This document shows positions 1-5,990 of a DNA stretch of 7,791 nt, piece by piece (within the stretch, counting starts at the first letter, position 1; each line of letters opens with the position of its first letter). The DNA is from Actinomycetota bacterium (GTDB taxonomy: Bacteria > Actinomycetota > Thermoleophilia > Gaiellales > Gaiellaceae). The stretch covers positions 1 to 7,791 of the forward strand of contig VAXD01000030.1 of NCBI GenBank assembly GCA_005884155.1. The letters run 5' to 3'. A model generated the notes under the pieces. It did not search any database and was not told the origin of the DNA. It worked only from the letters and a program-made list of their open reading frames with translations. The translations under genes and the position numbers were made by a program.

Positions 1-2
1 CC

Positions 3-212
3 CGGATCGTCGCCTGCTGCGACGCGTTCAACGCGATGACGAGCGACCGCTCATACCGGAAGGCGATGCCGGTTGCCGACGCCGTCGCCGAGCTGCGCGG
101 CGCGAGCGGCACGCAGTTCGACCCGTTCGTCGTGGACGCGCTGGTCGCTTCGCTCGAGAGCTACGCCGGCTCGATCGCCGCGCCGCCGAAGATCGAGCTC
201 TCGACCACGTAG
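3..212 (+). CDS. HD-GYP domain protein, C-terminal fragment (5' end outside window)
   Basis: The last 69 codons of a gene that starts before the window, read in the frame beginning at base 3 and stopping with TAG at 210-212. The peptide opens RIVACCDAFNAMTSDRSYRK and continues to GTQFDPFVVDALV, which matches the end of HD-GYP domains (the Asp-Ala-Met-Thr-x-Asp-Arg-x-Tyr-Arg segment and the later G-x-Q-F-D-P segment). Members of this family are typically metal-dependent phosphodiesterases that hydrolyse cyclic di-GMP, or degenerate relatives that sense or bind it. The HD and GYP metal-binding motifs would lie upstream, so activity cannot be judged and any N-terminal sensor domain is unseen. 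The final 52 bases overlap, tail to tail, the end of the membrane-protein gene on the opposite strand. The family call is firm; the function is inferred. Confidence 0.85.
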   Translation, partial: RIVACCDAFNAMTSDRSYRKAMPVADAVAELRGASGTQFDPFVVDALVASLESYAGSIAAPPKIELSTT

Positions 213-772
213 AAGAGCGCGATCACTCCGAAGAGAATGATGCTCGCAACCGGGCTCGCGAACGCCACGAGCGTTGCGCCGAGGTAGATCCACGGGCCTG
301 GGATGTATGCGCGCGTGATCCCGCTGACGATCGCCGGGTCGGCGTCGGGCCGCAGCAGGCGCTTCGCGATGGCGGCGTAGAACCAGGTCGCGTTGAACAT
401 CAGCGCGGTCGCCACGGCGCACAAGCCGTATGCCAGAGCCGCCGGCTCCGCGCCGCTACCACGGACGTGCTCCGCGACGAGGCGCGTCGTGAACGGGAAG
501 AACGCGATGCACAGAAGCAGGCAGATGTTCGCGACGAGGAAGCGCCGGTCGGCCCGCTCGACCTGACTCATGATCGTGTGGTGGTTGACCCACATGATCC
601 CGATCGTGATGAAGCTCGCCGCATACGCGGCGTAGGACGGCCAGATGTGCACGAGGCGCTCGCCGAGGTTCGGCGCGTCGCGCACGACCTGCGCGTCGAC
701 GTTCAGGATCAGCAGCGTCGCGGCGATCGCGAACACCCCGTCCGCGAAGGTCTCGAGCCGCGCGGTGCTCAT
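161..772 (-). CDS. TMEM175/DUF1211 family integral membrane protein (putative potassium channel)
   Basis: A 203-residue protein with about six hydrophobic segments, a usual size for bacterial members of the TMEM175 (DUF1211) family, which form potassium-permeable channels in the membrane. The N terminus RLETFADGVFAIAATLLILN (residues 5-24) is the family's first helix, normally R-x-x-x-F-S-D-G; here the serine is alanine (FADG). A second family signature, M-W-V-N-H-H around residues 60-65, is present. The frame stays open 40 codons further upstream to 892, but that stretch is low-complexity, Arg-rich and encoded by intergenic repeat DNA, and the family normally begins right at this helix, so ATG at 772 is chosen. 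No clear ribosome site is seen. The gene lies 156 bp after lipB on the same strand, separated by a repeat pair, so co-transcription is doubtful. Family call strong; ion selectivity inferred. Confidence 0.85.
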   Translation of the reverse strand: MSTARLETFADGVFAIAATLLILNVDAQVVRDAPNLGERLVHIWPSYAAYAASFITIGIMWVNHHTIMSQVERADRRFLVANICLLLCIAFFPFTTRLVAEHVRGSGAEPAALAYGLCAVATALMFNATWFYAAIAKRLLRPDADPAIVSGITRAYIPGPWIYLGATLVAFASPVASIILFGVIALFYVVESSIFGGAAIEPA

Positions 773-786
773 GAGCGGAGTGTGGC

Positions 787-830
787 GTCCGCTTCGGCCG
801 TGTCTGAGGGACAGTCCCCGGGCCCTGTCC
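787..830. repeat. Copy 1 of a ~44-nt intergenic repeat with internal palindromes
   Basis: Aligned by eye without gaps, this matches 878-921 at about 35 of 44 positions, in direct orientation, 91 bases apart start to start. It contains the odd palindrome GGGACAGTCCC (808-818), then CCCGGGCCC (817-825). The arms GGACAG (809-814) and CTGTCC (825-830) can pair as a hairpin. The form resembles REP-like or other dispersed palindromic intergenic elements. No transposase is nearby. Confidence 0.6.
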
Positions 831-877
831 GAGTGGCGGCGACCAGCGCCGGAACTTGCGGCATTAGACGGCAACCT

Positions 878-921
878 GTCCGTTTCGGCCATGGCCCAGG
901 GACTGTCCCTAGGACCTGTCC
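878..921. repeat. Copy 2 of the ~44-nt intergenic repeat, next to the lipB stop
   Basis: The second direct copy of the element at 787-830. It contains the perfect palindrome GGCCATGGCC (887-896), the odd palindrome AGGGACTGTCCCT (898-910), and arms GGGAC (899-903) and GTCCC (918-922). Several differences from copy 1 (A/T at the palindrome centre, CG versus TA after it) keep the fold, as expected if structure matters. The copies have diverged, so this is not a recent duplication. Confidence 0.6.
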
Positions 922-928
922 CAAACGG
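880..928 (-). other. Long imperfect hairpin immediately after the lipB stop codon
   Basis: CCGTTT (880-885) and AAACGG (923-928) form a perfect 6-bp outer stem around the palindromes of repeat copy 2. Its last base adjoins the lipB stop codon (929-931). In the lipB mRNA this would fold just past the end of translation. There is no T-tract, so it is not a classical intrinsic terminator; it could protect the 3' end, slow transcription, or simply be the repeat element itself. Confidence 0.45.
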
Positions 929-1609
929 TCAGGCCGGCTGCGGGGCGAGGATGTCCGCCGGAAGCTCGGTGAGCGAGAGGTCGAAGACCCCTTCGAGGGC
1001 CGCAGCTGCGTGCGGGCGGACCTCATCGACGGAAACCGGCCGGCCGAGTTCGCGCGCGATCGTCGTGAACGCCGCGTCCTCGAGCCCGCAGGCCGTGATC
1101 CAGTCGGTGAACGGCGCGGGGTCGAGGTCGACGTTCAGCGCGTAGCCATGCGTCGTCACCCATTTCGAGATGTGGATCCCGATCGACGCGATCTTTCGCG
1201 GCGGTGACGCGAGCCAGATCCCCGTGAGTCCGTCGATCCGCGTAGCTTCGACACCGAGCGGCGCCATCGTGCGGATCAGCGCCTCTTCGAGGTCGCGGCA
1301 GTAGCGCTTGACGTCCTGGCCGTGCCGCGTGAGATCGAGGATCGGGTAGCAGACGAGCTGGCCCGGCCCGTGGTAGGTCGACTTTCCGCCGCGATCGGTC
1401 TCGACGATCTCGACGTCTGCGCCTTCAGGAATGTGCAGCTCGCCGGGCTCGGTCCGCCGCCCGAGCGTGACCACCGCCGGATGCTCCAGCAGCAGAACCG
1501 TGTCGGGAAGCTCGCCGTTCAACACGCGTTCGGCCAGCGAGCGCTGGAGCTCCCAGGCCTCGATGTAGGGAACGCGCCCGAGCTGCGCGAGGAAGGCGTC
1601 GCGGCTCAC
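929..1609 (-). CDS. lipB: Octanoyl-[acyl-carrier-protein]:protein N-octanoyltransferase LipB
   Basis: This 226-residue cytoplasmic enzyme transfers octanoyl from acyl carrier protein to the target lysine of lipoyl domains, the first step of lipoate assembly before LipA adds sulfur. Family motifs are in order: RGGKSTYHGPGQLV (73-86), RKIASIGI (138-145) with the catalytic lysine at 139, HGYALN (154-159), and the catalytic cysteine at 174 in ACGL, where many homologues have PCG. Length is normal. The start is GTG at 1609, whose bases overlap the TGA of the upstream membrane-protein gene (GTGA). There is no ribosome-binding site in front of it, which suggests translational coupling. The open frame continues upstream but reads as Arg-rich shadow sequence of that gene. 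The lipoylated E2 encoded 2 kb away is a plausible substrate. A hairpin-forming repeat follows the stop codon. Confidence 0.95.
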   Translation of the reverse strand: MSRDAFLAQLGRVPYIEAWELQRSLAERVLNGELPDTVLLLEHPAVVTLGRRTEPGELHIPEGADVEIVETDRGGKSTYHGPGQLVCYPILDLTRHGQDVKRYCRDLEEALIRTMAPLGVEATRIDGLTGIWLASPPRKIASIGIHISKWVTTHGYALNVDLDPAPFTDWITACGLEDAAFTTIARELGRPVSVDEVRPHAAAALEGVFDLSLTELPADILAPQPA

Positions 1610-1947
1610 GCTCGGAGGGTAGCGGCCTGCGCCGCTGCCAGGCCCGCCAGGCCCACTACGGCAACAGCGACTACTGCGACGCCGGCGCCCGAGAAGCCGG
1701 AGGCGCCGGCGAGCCAGACGATCCCGGCAATCGCGCTCACCGCGTTGCCGACCGCGAGCTGCCTGATACCGATCAGGCCGGCCCAGATCGCAACGCCGAG
1801 CAGGACGAGCGCGACACCGGCAACGAGGAGGACGACGGTCCCGACCGGCCGCGGGAAGTCGGCACCATCGAGCGCGCCCGCTGCCGAAGTAACTACGAGC
1901 GCAGCGCCGAGAACGATCTCGAAGGCGGCGTCGAGCTTCAGCAGCAT
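1606..1947 (-). CDS. Small four-helix membrane protein, function unknown
   Basis: A 113-residue, strongly hydrophobic Ala/Val/Gly-rich protein. Hydrophobic stretches near residues 9-25, 36-57, 64-83 and 87-108 suggest four membrane helices with very short loops. I do not recognise a named family and no catalytic motif is visible. The ATG at 1947 follows the good ribosome-binding sequence AAAGGAG, although the 3-base spacing is short. Its TGA overlaps the GTG of lipB, so the two appear to form a translationally coupled pair. It is transcribed divergently from a TetR-type regulator 39 bp away, the classic position of a regulator's target gene. Whether it has any role in fatty-acid or lipoate handling is unknown; the link to lipB may only be positional. 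Confidence 0.7.
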   Translation of the reverse strand: MLLKLDAAFEIVLGAALVVTSAAGALDGADFPRPVGTVVLLVAGVALVLLGVAIWAGLIGIRQLAVGNAVSAIAGIVWLAGASGFSGAGVAVVAVAVVGLAGLAAAQAATLRA

Positions 1948-1986
1948 CCGCTCCTTTCGATAGTTTATGAAACGACCGTATCACTA
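1948..1986. promoter_or_regulatory. Divergent promoter and operator-like dyad between the membrane-protein gene and tetR-type gene
   Basis: Only 39 bp separate the two divergent start codons, and this stretch is much richer in A+T than its surroundings. It contains the dyad GTTTATGAAAC (1963-1973; arms GTTT and AAAC around ATG), followed by the overlapping ACGACCGT (ACG/CGT around AC), and an outer GATA/TATC pair. TetR-family proteins typically bind such dyads in their own divergent promoters. On the minus strand AAAGGAG (1951-1957) serves the membrane protein. The regulator's ATG at 1987 has no ribosome-binding sequence, so a leaderless or very short-leader transcript is possible. No strong -35/-10 pair can be assigned. 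Confidence 0.5.
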
Positions 1987-2493
1987 ATGGCCCGACCTGT
2001 CGACCCCCACCGCCGCGAAGCCGTCCGTGCACAGGCCGCCGACTACGTGCTGGAGCGCGGTCTCGCCCGACTCAGCCTGCGGCCGCTGGCGAAGGCACTC
2101 GGCACCAGCCCGAGGATGCTGCTCTACGACTTCGGGACAAAGGAGCGCCTGATCCACGAGATCCTCGGCGAGATTCGCAACCGTGAGGCGGCCCAGCTTC
2201 GGGCCGACGTACACACCCTCGAGGATGTTTGGCGCTGGATCGCCGCGCCCGAACGCGAGCCGTTCCTGCGCCTCTTCTTCGAGGTCTACGTCGGGGCGCT
2301 CGGCGAGGAGGAGGCCAAGCCTTTCGTCCGCGACTGGCTCGAGTTCCTGCGCACGAGCTGGAGCCCCCAGGTGGACGAGGAGACCGCGACCCTGATGGTT
2401 GCCGTCATCCGCGGGTTGTTGCTCGACCGCCTGGCGACCGGCGACCGAAAGCGCACCGACGCAGCCTTGCGGCGCTTCGTTCAGCTCGCTTAG
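1987..2493 (+). CDS. TetR/AcrR-family transcriptional regulator
   Basis: A 168-residue protein with a typical N-terminal TetR DNA-binding domain: a first helix from about residue 10, the helix-turn-helix around 28-47 (LSLRPLAKALGTSPRMLLYD), then F-G-T-K-E-R-L-I at 49-56, the usual F-x-x-K-x-x-L ending. The remainder (about 75-168) is a helical ligand-binding and dimerisation region with no family-specific signature, so the effector cannot be named. It is somewhat shorter than the common ~190-200 residues. ATG at 1987 is the only reasonable start: no ATG, GTG or TTG codon lies in frame between 1951 and 1987. It is transcribed divergently from the small membrane gene and lipB, with a dyad between, so autoregulation and control of that pair are likely but inferred. 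Its TAG overlaps by two bases the TAA of the convergent AlkZ-like gene. Confidence 0.9.
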   Translation: MARPVDPHRREAVRAQAADYVLERGLARLSLRPLAKALGTSPRMLLYDFGTKERLIHEILGEIRNREAAQLRADVHTLEDVWRWIAAPEREPFLRLFFEVYVGALGEEEAKPFVRDWLEFLRTSWSPQVDEETATLMVAVIRGLLLDRLATGDRKRTDAALRRFVQLA

Positions 2494-3431
2494 CTGGAGA
2501 CGAGGACGGGCTCGGCGTCTAGGAACCGGCCGATCCGCTCGGCCTCGTCCTCGAGCTCCCGCCGATCCTGTGCGGTAAGGCGCCGCGCCCGCTCAACAGC
2601 TATCTCCACGCGCTTGCCTCGCTTGGCCCGGCGCCAGATCCCCGCGACCACGCCGTCGATCACGAGCGTGGGCACGCCTGCGATTCCTTCGTACTGTCCT
2701 TTCCCATGCCGCCTCAGGCGCTCGCGCACTGCATCTGGGACGAGGTGCTCGCGCTCGCGAAATCCCATGACGTAGCAGTCGTACTCCGGCAGCAGCCGCA
2801 CTGCCCCAGGCGGCCGCTTGCGAAGGTGCGGCTGCTCGATCTCGTCGAGCGACTCGAAGAGCGCCCTCGCCGCGGGTGGCTTGATTCCAAACCAGCCGGC
2901 GAACTCCTTCGGGCCCGCGGGCCCGTACTCCGCGACGAAGCGGCGGCAGACCTCGGCCAGCGCCGCCTGCGGGTCGACGTCCTTCCAGCCGATCCACTGA
3001 TCCGTGCGAACGAAAGTGACCTTGTTGCCGCGCGGCGGCCCGTGGCAGAGCTTCCCGACCGCTGCCGCCGAGCCGATGATGTAGCCCCAGCCCGAAGCGA
3101 TCCGCTCGCGGGTCCATGCACCCGCACGCCGCGCGACCTCGTCCGCCAGCTCCTCGCGCAGGAGCGCGCGTCCGTCGAGAGCGTCTGCGATGGCGTCGAG
3201 CACCTTCTCGCCCTGCTTCGCCGTCAAGCCGTACGACTCGTACCAGGGCGGGTCGACGGCACGCGCTGCGGCGGTCCACAACGGCAGCTCGTCGGCCGGA
3301 TGCAGGTGGAGCGTGCCCCGGATCGTCCACGTCTTCGCGAGCGTGCGTTCTTCCCAGAGCGCCTCGCGCACGTGCTCCTGCGTCAGGCCGCGAACGCGCG
3401 CGGACAGGGCGAGCTCCGCGGCGCCCATCAC
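2490..3431 (-). CDS. Winged-helix DNA-binding protein of the AlkZ-like (HTH_42) family; true N terminus lies upstream
   Basis: The protein is 313 residues from GTG at 3431. Family landmarks are WTIRGTLHL (35-43), LLPEYDCYVMGFREREHL (213-230) and the VIDGVVAGIWRR segment (257-268). The AlkZ family comprises tandem winged-helix DNA glycosylases that unhook crosslinked or alkylated bases using a Gln-x-Gln motif. That motif, QAQ, is encoded directly upstream of the GTG at 3432-3440, inside an open extension reading RGRLARNHLLK then VVRDVCGIQAQV, which resembles normal AlkZ-family N termini. The extension is open to 3590 but contains no ATG, GTG or TTG; CTG at 3500 would give 336 residues. So either a rare start is used, the 5' end is damaged, or there is a sequence error. 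It lies 112 bp after E2 on the same strand; its TAA overlaps the convergent regulator's stop. Family call firm; activity inferred. Confidence 0.85.
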   Translation of the reverse strand: MMGAAELALSARVRGLTQEHVREALWEERTLAKTWTIRGTLHLHPADELPLWTAAARAVDPPWYESYGLTAKQGEKVLDAIADALDGRALLREELADEVARRAGAWTRERIASGWGYIIGSAAAVGKLCHGPPRGNKVTFVRTDQWIGWKDVDPQAALAEVCRRFVAEYGPAGPKEFAGWFGIKPPAARALFESLDEIEQPHLRKRPPGAVRLLPEYDCYVMGFREREHLVPDAVRERLRRHGKGQYEGIAGVPTLVIDGVVAGIWRRAKRGKRVEIAVERARRLTAQDRRELEDEAERIGRFLDAEPVLVSS

Positions 3432-3543
3432 CTGCGCCTGGATCCCGCAGACGTCCCGAACGACCTCGACGAGCCGCGTCCGCGGCGCGGGTTTCAGCAG
3501 ATGGTTGCGGGCGAGCCGGCCGCGCCGGACCGGTTCCCAGGGC

Positions 3544-5007
3544 TCAGTAGGCGCTCTCGTCCCAGGACTCGAGGTTCTCGCGGAGCTCCTTCATGAATTG
3601 CGCGGCGTACGCGCCGTCGACGAGCCGGTGGTCGTACGAGAGGCAGAGGTTCATCATCGGCCGGATCGCGATCACGTCCTGGCCGCTCTCGTCCTGGACG
3701 ACGACGGGCCGCTTCACCAGCGCTTCGACGTCGAGAATCGCGACCTGCGGCTGGCTGATGATCGGCGTGCCGATGATCGCGCCCCACCCGCCCGGGTTCG
3801 TGATCGTGAACGTCCCGCCCTGGACGTCGTCGGGCATCAGCTTCTTGTTTCGCGAGCGCTCGGCGATGTCGGCGATCGAGCGGGCGAGGCCGAGCAGGTT
3901 CAACCCCTCGGCGTTCTTGATCACCGGGACGATCAATCCCTGCCCGCCCTCGAGCGCGACTGCGATCCCGAGGTTGACGTAGTTCTTTCGCACGATCTGC
4001 TCGCCGCGGATCTCGGCGTTGACCCAGGGCCAGTTCTTCATCGCCTCGATCGTCGCGCGAGCAATGAATGCGAGGTACGTCGGGTTCACCCCGTAGCTCT
4101 TCTGGTACTCCGGCTTGAGCTTGTTGCGGAGCGCGACGACCCTCGACATGTCGATCTCGAAGACGGTGGTGACGTGCGCTGAGGTGTCGAGTGAGCGACG
4201 CATGTGCTCGGCGATGCCGCGGCGCATCGCGTTCATCGGCTCCACCGTCTCGCCTGCTCCGGCGGCGACCGGCTCCGGTTCCGGCTTCGGCGGCGGAGGA
4301 GCCGCAGGCTTCGGCGGGGGAGGCGCGGCGGCTGCCGGCACGGGCTCGGGCGGTGCCTCCGGGGCTGCTGCGGGCTCCGGCGCCGCGGGCTCAGGGGGAG
4401 CCACTGGCTCGGGCGCCATAGGCGCTGCCGGCGCCTCTGGTGGCGCCGCGGGCGGTCCTGACTCGACGAAGCCCATGATGTCCTTCTTCGTCACGCGCCC
4501 GCCGCGGCCGGTGCCCTGCACTTGGCCGATGTCGACGCCGTGCTCGGAGGCGATCCGCGCGACGACGGGCGAGACGAACGTCTTCTCGCCGGCTCCGTCC
4601 GTCGGCTCTGCAGGTTCAGGTGGAGGCGCGGGCGGGGGTGCCTGCGCGGGCTCCGGCGCGGCCGCAACGGGCTCCGGCTCTGGTTCAGGCTCTGGCTCAG
4701 GTGCGGGTGCCTCCTCTGGCTCTGGCGCCGGAGCCTCGGCCGGAGCCGCCTCCGCGCCGGCGGGCGCGATGACCGCGAGCTTCGTCCCGACGTCGACCGT
4801 TTCGCCTTCCTGCACGAGGATCTGCTGGACGACGCCCTCGCCCGGGCTCGGCACTTCGGTGTCGACCTTGTCGGTCGAGATCTCGAGCAGCGGCTCGTCG
4901 GCAGCGATCGCCTCGCCTTCCTGTTTGAGCCACTTCGTGATCGTCCCCTCGGAGACCGAAACGCCCATCTGGGGCATCACGACGTCGATCGCGGAAGTCG
5001 TGGCCAC
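3544..5007 (-). CDS. Dihydrolipoamide acyltransferase, E2 core of a 2-oxo acid dehydrogenase complex
   Basis: A 487-residue E2 that carries acyl groups on a lipoyl arm from E1 to CoA. Domains in order: one lipoyl domain (about 6-82) with the target lysine at 47 in EISTDKVDTEVPSP; an Ala/Pro/Glu linker (about 83-142) containing an uninterrupted EP repeat; a peripheral subunit-binding domain (about 144-183, FVSPVVARIASEHGVDI onward); a second Ala/Pro-rich linker (184-254); and the acyltransferase core (about 255-487) with SYDHRLVDG, giving His460 and Asp464 as catalytic residues. All key residues are present. The start is GTG at 5007, five bases after the E1-beta stop, where the lipoyl domain begins immediately, so no other start fits. 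It is the last gene of the E1alpha-E1beta-E2 operon. The acyl specificity (branched-chain, pyruvate or acetoin type) cannot be fixed from sequence alone. Confidence 0.95.
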   Translation of the reverse strand: MATTSAIDVVMPQMGVSVSEGTITKWLKQEGEAIAADEPLLEISTDKVDTEVPSPGEGVVQQILVQEGETVDVGTKLAVIAPAGAEAAPAEAPAPEPEEAPAPEPEPEPEPEPVAAAPEPAQAPPPAPPPEPAEPTDGAGEKTFVSPVVARIASEHGVDIGQVQGTGRGGRVTKKDIMGFVESGPPAAPPEAPAAPMAPEPVAPPEPAAPEPAAAPEAPPEPVPAAAAPPPPKPAAPPPPKPEPEPVAAGAGETVEPMNAMRRGIAEHMRRSLDTSAHVTTVFEIDMSRVVALRNKLKPEYQKSYGVNPTYLAFIARATIEAMKNWPWVNAEIRGEQIVRKNYVNLGIAVALEGGQGLIVPVIKNAEGLNLLGLARSIADIAERSRNKKLMPDDVQGGTFTITNPGGWGAIIGTPIISQPQVAILDVEALVKRPVVVQDESGQDVIAIRPMMNLCLSYDHRLVDGAYAAQFMKELRENLESWDESAY

Positions 5008-5012
5008 GCTCT

Positions 5013-5987
5013 CTAGTACTCCGCCAGTTCCCGCAGCCCTGCGGCCACGTCGTCGACTTGCGGGATGTACGCCTTTTCGAGCACCGGCGAGAACGGCACC
5101 GGTGTGTCAGGCGCGGCAATCCGCTTGACCGGCGCATCGAGATCCTCGAACGCCTCCTCGGCGATCGTCGCCGCGATCTCGCCGCCGAAGCCGCCGGTGA
5201 GCGTGTCCTCGTGGAGAACGACCACCTTCGACGTCTTGCGCACGCTCTCGAGCACGGCCTTCCTGTCCCACGGGATCAGCGTGCGCAGGTCGAGGATCTC
5301 GACGGAGACGCCGTCCCCCTCGAGCTGCTTGGCGGCCTCGTCCGCGGTCCAGACCATCGCGCCCCAGGTGACCACCGTGACGTCGTCACCCTCGCGGTGC
5401 ACACGCGCCTCGCCGAACGGCGTCTGGTAGCGCTCGTCCGGGACCTCCGCCTTGATCCGCCGATAGAGGTGCTTGTGCTCGAAGTAGAGGACCGGGTTCG
5501 GATCCTGGATCGACGTCGCGAGCAGGCCCTTCGCGTCCTCGGGCGTCGCGGGGCAGACGATCTTCAGGCCGGGGATGTGCGCGAACGAGCTCTCCGGGTT
5601 CTGTGAGTGAAAGGGGCCGCCGGAGAAGCCGCCGCCGGAGGGCAATCGCACCGTGATCGGGACCGGTGTGCCCGCGCGCCAGCGCTGCTTGGCCGCGACG
5701 GTGACGAGCTGGTCCCACGCGCACGAGATGAAGTCGGAGAACTGCATCTCGGCGACGGGGCGCATGCCCATGATCGCGGCACCGGTGCAGCCGCCGACGA
5801 TCGCGGTCTCGGAGAGCGGTGCGTCGATCACGCGCCACGGCCCGAACTCCTCCTGGAAGTCGAGCGTCACCTTGAACGCGCCGCCGTAGACGCCGACGTC
5901 CTCGCCGATCACGAAGACGCGCTTGTCGTGGCGCATCTCCAGACGGAGGCCGTCCGAGATCGCTTGCAGGTAGGTCTTCTCGGCCAT
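5013..5987 (-). CDS. 2-oxo acid dehydrogenase E1 component, beta subunit
   Basis: This 324-residue subunit forms, with E1-alpha, the thiamine-diphosphate-dependent decarboxylase of the complex; length and architecture are normal. The N-terminal transketolase-type pyrimidine-binding domain (about 4-180) holds FVIGEDVG (25-32) and APLSE with the cofactor-activating Glu60. His127 and His137 lie in the GGPFHSQNPESSFAH segment (123-137), the region that contacts the 2-oxo acid. The C-terminal domain (about 195-320) has DLRTLIPWD (233-241), LHEDTLTGGFGGEI (258-271) and RIAAPDTPVPFSPVLEKAYI (289-308), the last typical of branched-chain or general 2-oxo acid E1-beta proteins. ATG at 5987 lies three bases after the E1-alpha stop, and the stop lies five bases before E2, so the three are one operon. 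The gene is intact although its partner E1-alpha is disrupted. Confidence 0.95.
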   Translation of the reverse strand: MAEKTYLQAISDGLRLEMRHDKRVFVIGEDVGVYGGAFKVTLDFQEEFGPWRVIDAPLSETAIVGGCTGAAIMGMRPVAEMQFSDFISCAWDQLVTVAAKQRWRAGTPVPITVRLPSGGGFSGGPFHSQNPESSFAHIPGLKIVCPATPEDAKGLLATSIQDPNPVLYFEHKHLYRRIKAEVPDERYQTPFGEARVHREGDDVTVVTWGAMVWTADEAAKQLEGDGVSVEILDLRTLIPWDRKAVLESVRKTSKVVVLHEDTLTGGFGGEIAATIAEEAFEDLDAPVKRIAAPDTPVPFSPVLEKAYIPQVDDVAAGLRELAEY

Positions 5988-5990
5988 GGG

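Noticed and set aside
773..892. N-terminal extension of the TMEM175-type protein to 892 (40 more residues)
   Set aside because: The added residues are Arg/Ser/Gly-rich, are encoded by the repeat region, and precede the place where the family normally starts.
880..928. Hairpin after lipB as a Rho-independent terminator
   Set aside because: No run of T follows the stem in the direction of transcription, so only a structural or repeat-derived element is claimed.
1610..2032. Upstream extension of lipB to 2032
   Set aside because: It would run through the membrane-protein gene, the operator and the start of the TetR-type gene as Arg-rich shadow sequence; LipB homology starts at GTG 1609.
4115..5128. 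Long plus-strand frame of Gly/Ser/Ala-rich protein opposite E2 (337 codons)
   Set aside because: It is an antisense shadow of the Ala/Pro/Glu linkers of E2; no start signal and no recognisable domain.
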